NCBI GenBank assembly: GCA_017509065.1
Contig: JAFWQM010000059.1
Span: 1-9,176, forward strand
Source of the DNA: Clostridia bacterium
GTDB taxonomy: Bacteria > Bacillota_A > Clostridia > Christensenellales > Aristaeellaceae
Direction: 5' to 3'
DNA: 9,176 nucleotides
Shown here: positions 6,370 to 9,176 of the stretch, in pieces
How positions within the stretch are numbered: position 1 is the first letter of the stretch
Layout of the letters: every line of letters begins with the position of its first letter
Made by a program: the position numbers and the translations under genes
The notes under the pieces: model-generated
The model's input: only the letters and a program-made list of their open reading frames with translations
Database searches by the model: none
Told to the model about the DNA's origin: nothing

Positions 6370-7451
6370 ACGGAATCTCCACGACCGCCAGTACCGTGTG
6401 GAACGGCGTGACGTCGTTCTTCTCCAGTACATGGTCGAGCATTTCAACTGCTGCCAATACCGCCTGGACTTCTTTCACATCGTGGATCAGCGGCGTGTGG
6501 AACGGGATCTCCTCCCCGGCCAGCACCGTTTTCAACGGCATCAAAACTACGATCTCCGGGGTGTGGACTTCCATCAAGACCGGAGCGGAAACCGCATGGA
6601 ACTCTTTCACCACCTGGATCAGCGGCGTATGGACAGGCATCAGCAGCAAAGCCACCGAGGTGTGGAACGGCGTCACTTCCTTCTTCTCCACTACCTGGAA
6701 TAACATCAAGAGCGGGGCCACGGCCGGATGGAACAACATCAAATCCGGCATTGAGGGCACCTGGAACACGCTGAAGAGCAACGCCTCAACTGCCTGGAAC
6801 AATATCACGAATGCGGTGTCCACTGCCATCACCAATGCAAAGGCGGGCATCGTGAACGGATGGACCAACATCAAGAACGGCGTGAAAGGCGCGTGGGACA
6901 GCGTTCTGGGCGTGATCAAAAGCCCCATCGAATCAGCAAAGACATGGTTGCAGGAGAAAGTCAACTACTTCAAGGGCCTGTTCAACTTCCAGTGGAAGCT
7001 GCCGGAGTTCAAGCTGCCGCGCATCAGCGTCACCTGGAACGACATTGGCTGAGGTATCAAGCTGCCGAAGCTGTCCGTCTCCTGGAACGCGCTGGGCGGG
7101 ATTTTCGATAAGCCCACCATCCTGGCCAGCGCTGCCGGGCTGCAGGGCGTTGGCGAGGCCGGGGCTGAAGCCATCCTGCCGCTGGACACCCTGTGGTCAG
7201 AGATGTCCGCAAGGCTGAAGGCGGGCATGATTGATGTGATGTCCGGCTTCATGGGCGAACGCTCTACTGAGAATATGGAATCCCTGCTGCGGGATCTGAT
7301 CGACGCGGTAAAGGCGAACAGCGCGGTGCCGGAAACGGTTCCTGCCGTGAACGTGGAAAACATGGTCATGGCTAACGATATGGACGCGCAGTCCCTCGCG
7401 GCGCAGATCAGCGCCATGACGCGCAGGCGGCAGCACGGATACGGATACTGA
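6363..7451 (+). pseudogene. 3' remnant of a siphophage tape-measure protein gene
   Basis: The encoded chain has the hallmark of tail tape-measure proteins, which set tail length and span the tail lumen: tryptophan (once Phe, once Ile) at exact 11-residue spacing from the TGG at 6366 to the W codon at 6894, in repeats such as VWNGVTSFFS and ISGVWNGISS. After a 7011-7100 segment of duplicated KLP-x-x-SV-x-WN motifs comes the conserved C-terminal signature GVGEAGAEAILPLDTLW (about 7149-7199). The frame is 5' truncated: a TGA at 6357 and HTH-gene sequence lie immediately upstream, with no start codon or ribosome-binding site. It is also broken by TGA at 7050-7052, after which the same frame continues with clear homology to the TGA at 7449. 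TGA also ends the DUF5107 gene, so recoding is unlikely. It directly precedes the Dit-like gene, the usual order in siphophages. Confidence 0.85.
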
Positions 7452-7452
7452 C

Positions 7453-7461
7453 GGAGGTGAT
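7453..7461 (+). promoter_or_regulatory. Strong ribosome-binding site for the Dit-like gene
   Basis: GGAGGTGAT is close to a full match to the 16S rRNA anti-Shine-Dalgarno. It lies just after the tape-measure stop codon. From GGAGG (7453-7457), normal spacing points to a start at 7466, where the sequence is ACG and not ATG. Confidence 0.7.
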
Positions 7462-8176
7462 CGATACGCATCCCTATTTCCTGTGGAACGGGGTTAGCTC
7501 AGAAGACTATGGTATCATGGTTTCCGAGTATCCCGTCATATCCCGTCCGAAAGAACGCGTGAACCAGATCACCATTCCGGGCCGGTCCGGTGTGCTGATG
7601 CTGCCGGAAAGCGATCTGCCCGTCTACGAGCCCGTGCTGAAAACGGCGCAATGTTGGATCAGGCCTGACGCAGACATCGATGCTATCTGCGCATGGCTCC
7701 AGGGCTCGGGCAGCGTGGTGTTCGGAAACGAGCCGGACCGCTCCTATGACGCCCGGATCATCAACCAGATCGATTTCAGCAAAATCCTCCGTGGACGGGG
7801 TTTCAGGAGCTTCGCCGTGCCTTTCCAGTGCCAGCCTTATAAGCGCCTGTACCCGCCTGCGGAGGATATCACCCTGACAGCCAGCGGTATGACGATACAT
7901 AATCCGGGCACGGTGCCTGCATGGCCAAAGTTCACACTATATGGCAGCGGAACGATTACGCTGATCACCTACAGCGGCGCAGTCATTCTGAGCGGCATCG
8001 GGAACGGCATCGTGCTGGACTGGGAGGCGCAGGAATGTACCAACCTGGACGGCGGAGCCTTGCTGAACGACAAGGTGGACGGCGATCCGCAGTATCTGCC
8101 GTCCGGGAACAGCGTGATCATCTGGACAGGAACAGTATCCAGGTTGGTAGTGACACCGAATTGGCGGTATTTATAA
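7457..8176 (+). CDS. Phage distal tail (Dit-like) protein, start codon apparently lost
   Basis: This frame gives about 236-240 residues matching siphophage distal tail proteins, which join the tail tube to the baseplate. Visible features are an N-terminal FLWNGVSSEDYGIMVSEYP, then a basic segment and TIPGRSGVL (about 37-46 counted from 7457), the family's N-terminal beta-barrel signature. Next come CAWLQGSG, SYDARIINQIDF and a beta-rich second half with FTLYGSGTITL and PNWRYL at the C terminus. The frame is uninterrupted. The only non-ATG start that keeps the whole frame is GTG 7457, which overlaps the ribosome-binding site. The best-spaced position, 7466, reads ACG ahead of HPYFLWNG, so a T-to-C change in an ATG is likely. 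No tail-lysin or fibre gene follows, so the gene is probably an unexpressed prophage remnant. The family call is good; expression is doubtful. Confidence 0.8.
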   Translation: MIDTHPYFLWNGVSSEDYGIMVSEYPVISRPKERVNQITIPGRSGVLMLPESDLPVYEPVLKTAQCWIRPDADIDAICAWLQGSGSVVFGNEPDRSYDARIINQIDFSKILRGRGFRSFAVPFQCQPYKRLYPPAEDITLTASGMTIHNPGTVPAWPKFTLYGSGTITLITYSGAVILSGIGNGIVLDWEAQECTNLDGGALLNDKVDGDPQYLPSGNSVIIWTGTVSRLVVTPNWRYL

Positions 8177-8207
8177 CGCTTGCCACCTTCCGAAATCATC
8201 CGATTTC

Positions 8208-8216
8208 TGCTATAAT
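8208..8216 (+). promoter_or_regulatory. Extended -10 promoter of the ABM-fold gene
   Basis: TGCTATAAT is a perfect extended -10 element (TGn plus TATAAT at 8211-8216). The hexamer 17 nt upstream, TTCCGA (8188-8193), is a poor -35, as is common for extended -10 promoters. Transcription would start near 8223, leaving a leader of about 60 nt. The element lies in the gap after the Dit-like stop, so the chromosomal genes to the right have their own promoter. Confidence 0.6.
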
Positions 8217-8284
8217 AATTCCGAGCCAGGGTGCTCATTAAAGTGTTTTATCTTTGAATTTTCCGATCCAAGGAGATGAGCATG

Positions 8285-8605
8285 ATGATCTCAGTGAATC
8301 TGTATTATAAAGGTTCCAACGGCAATGCAAGGGCATTCGCTGAAGAAATGGAATCATCCGGTATTGCGGCAGATATCCGGGCCGAAAAAGGCAATCTCCG
8401 TTATCAGTATTTCCAGCCGCTTGATGATCCGGAAACGATCCTGCTGATAGACAGTTGGACCGATCAGGCTGCAATTGACGCGCATCATGCTTCGCCCATG
8501 ATGGCAAGATTAGCAGTGCTTCGAGAAAAATATGATCTGCACATGAATGTGGAACGCTTTGTGAGCGAAGATATCGGAACAGACGAGAAGTTCATCAGAA
8601 GGTGA
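8285..8605 (+). CDS. ABM-fold protein (putative quinol monooxygenase)
   Basis: This 106-residue protein fits the antibiotic-biosynthesis-monooxygenase (ABM) family, small dimeric ferredoxin-like proteins often annotated as putative quinol monooxygenases, some of which oxidise quinols or aromatic substrates without cofactors. Family features visible are the N-terminal strand MISVNLYY, EKGNLRYQYFQPLDDP (34-49), ILLIDSWTDQAAIDAHHASP (52-71) with its conserved Trp58 and His-His, and a C-terminal strand ending MNVERF. The length is normal for a single ABM domain. AAGGAG at 8270-8275 gives spacers of 6 or 9 nt to ATG 8282 or 8285; ATG 8276 touches the site and is unlikely. I chose 8285, and 8282 would add one Met. 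It probably has its own promoter and may be co-transcribed with the DUF554 gene 68 nt downstream. No substrate can be inferred from context. Confidence 0.8.
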   Translation: MISVNLYYKGSNGNARAFAEEMESSGIAADIRAEKGNLRYQYFQPLDDPETILLIDSWTDQAAIDAHHASPMMARLAVLREKYDLHMNVERFVSEDIGTDEKFIRR

Positions 8606-8673
8606 TCAAAGCGTTTAGTTTCCAAATTTGAATTAATCGGTGCAACAATCGGAATGATATGGGGTGATATCAT

Positions 8674-9176
8674 ATGATAGGACTCGGAACAATCATCAAC
8701 AGCGCAGCAATCGTTGCCGGAGGGCTGATTGGACATTTTACCGGAAAACTGTTCCGTCAGGATCAGCAGGAATCGTTAACCAAAGCATGCGGAATTAGCG
8801 TTCTGTTCATTTCAATCGCAGGAGCGATGCAGGGAATGCTTCACATAGACAATGGGGAAATCCTCAGTGGGAAATCCATGTTGGTTGTGCTTTGCCTTGC
8901 GTTGGGCACGATTATTGGTGAAATCATCGGGATTGAGAAGGGATTTGAGCACTTTGGCGAATGGTTGAAAGTTAAATCAGGCAATAGCGGTGACAAGCGG
9001 TTCGTGAATGCGTTTGTTACAGCTTCGCTGACAGTATGCATTGGCGCAATGGCGATTGTCGGCGCAATACAGGACGGGATTTCAGGAGATTATTCCACGC
9101 TTGCCGTCAAAGCAGTTCTGGACTTTATCATCATTACAGTCATGACATCTTCACTCGGTAAAGGATGTACGTTCTC
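8674..9176 (+). CDS. DUF554 family membrane protein (partial, runs off right edge)
   Basis: The frame is open from ATG 8674 to the window end, giving 167 residues of a family usually around 230. It fits DUF554 (YdfK/YqgA-type) inner-membrane proteins, whose function is not established. Signatures are LGTIINSAAIVAGGLIG at the N terminus (4-20), LALGTIIGEIIGIEKGFEHF (75-94), FVTASL and CIGAMAIVGAIQDG (122-135), followed by an LD-F-I-I-T segment. Four hydrophobic stretches are visible: about 4-22, 38-56, 68-87 and 112-132, with a fifth from about 143. The start is set by GGGGTGAT (8661-8668), 5 nt upstream. It lies 68 nt after the ABM-fold gene in the same direction, with no terminator between them, so co-transcription is likely. 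The C terminus is missing only because the window ends. Confidence 0.88.
   Translation, partial: MIGLGTIINSAAIVAGGLIGHFTGKLFRQDQQESLTKACGISVLFISIAGAMQGMLHIDNGEILSGKSMLVVLCLALGTIIGEIIGIEKGFEHFGEWLKVKSGNSGDKRFVNAFVTASLTVCIGAMAIVGAIQDGISGDYSTLAVKAVLDFIIITVMTSSLGKGCTF

Noticed and set aside
6356..6703. Plus-strand frame of 115 codons over the junction
   Set aside because: It is an out-of-frame reading of the tape-measure repeats, rich in His, Gln and Arg, with no ribosome-binding site.
6366..6900. Tandem repeats considered as a CRISPR array or satellite
   Set aside because: The units are coding, diverged at the DNA level and locked to 33-nt codon phase, with no conserved palindromic repeat or unique spacers.
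6353..6964. 203-codon open frame on the minus strand across the tape-measure repeats
   Set aside because: Its repetitive composition simply mirrors the 11-codon repeats of the plus-strand gene, and it spans the recombination junction.
6396..7052. Tape-measure frame as a complete small gene starting at GTG 6396
   Set aside because: The same frame carries matching repeat sequence upstream to 6366 and homology continues past the stop at 7050, so neither end is natural.
6363..8176. Tailocin or contractile injection system
   Set aside because: A Trp-periodic tape-measure protein with a Dit-like protein points to a long non-contractile siphophage tail, and sheath, tube and baseplate genes are absent.
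6361..8180. Attachment-site direct repeats flanking the phage remnant
   Set aside because: Comparing the bases around the junction near 6366 with those after 8176 shows no shared repeat, and there is no tRNA or integrase nearby.
8179..8216. TTGCCA at 8180-8185 as the -35 of the ABM gene promoter
   Set aside because: The spacer to TATAAT at 8211 would be 25 nt, far too long; the extended -10 motif explains the site better.

Overview
The window looks like a Gram-positive, Clostridia-type (gut or rumen Firmicutes) chromosome. The evidence is strong AAGGAG/GGAGGTGAT ribosome-binding sites, a TTGTAA-N17-TATAAT promoter, U-tracted hairpin terminators, and a cytosolic GH35 glycosidase beside a DUF5107/TPR protein, a pairing I associate with plant- or host-glycan-using Clostridia. 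This assignment is inference; there is no rRNA or other marker gene in the window.

Layout. Positions 1-426 are non-coding. They hold a possible structured element that folds better on the minus strand (about 14-93), a two-way terminator (253-314) and a sigma-A-type promoter (355-383). A two-gene, probably translationally coupled operon follows: a GH35 beta-galactosidase-like glycosidase (427-2646) and a 1083-residue protein with an N-terminal DUF5107 beta-sandwich region and C-terminal tetratricopeptide repeats (2659-5910). The second ribosome-binding site overlaps the first stop codon. Neither protein has a signal peptide, so both probably act in the cytoplasm on imported oligosaccharides. 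A strong terminator (5943-5976) and a second perfect hairpin (5986-6005) close the operon.

Positions 6013-8176 are a scar of mobile DNA. An AT-rich resolvase-type helix-turn-helix gene is cut off at the start of what looks like its second HTH unit (about 6366). It runs directly into the 3' part of a siphophage tape-measure gene, which has tryptophans at exact 11-residue spacing. The tape-measure remnant carries an in-frame TGA at 7050. Its downstream partner, a distal-tail (Dit-like) gene, has a full ribosome-binding site but apparently an ACG where ATG would be expected. No head, lysis, integrase or further baseplate genes follow, so this is a decayed prophage fragment and not a working phage or tailocin.

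Positions 8177-9176 return to chromosomal genes: an extended -10 promoter, a small antibiotic-biosynthesis-monooxygenase (ABM) fold protein, and the 5' part of a DUF554 membrane protein that runs off the right edge.

I found no convincing new defence or mobile system. The items most worth following are the uncharacterised DUF5107-TPR protein paired with GH35, the HTH/tape-measure junction, the two point lesions in the tail genes, and the structured element at the left edge.
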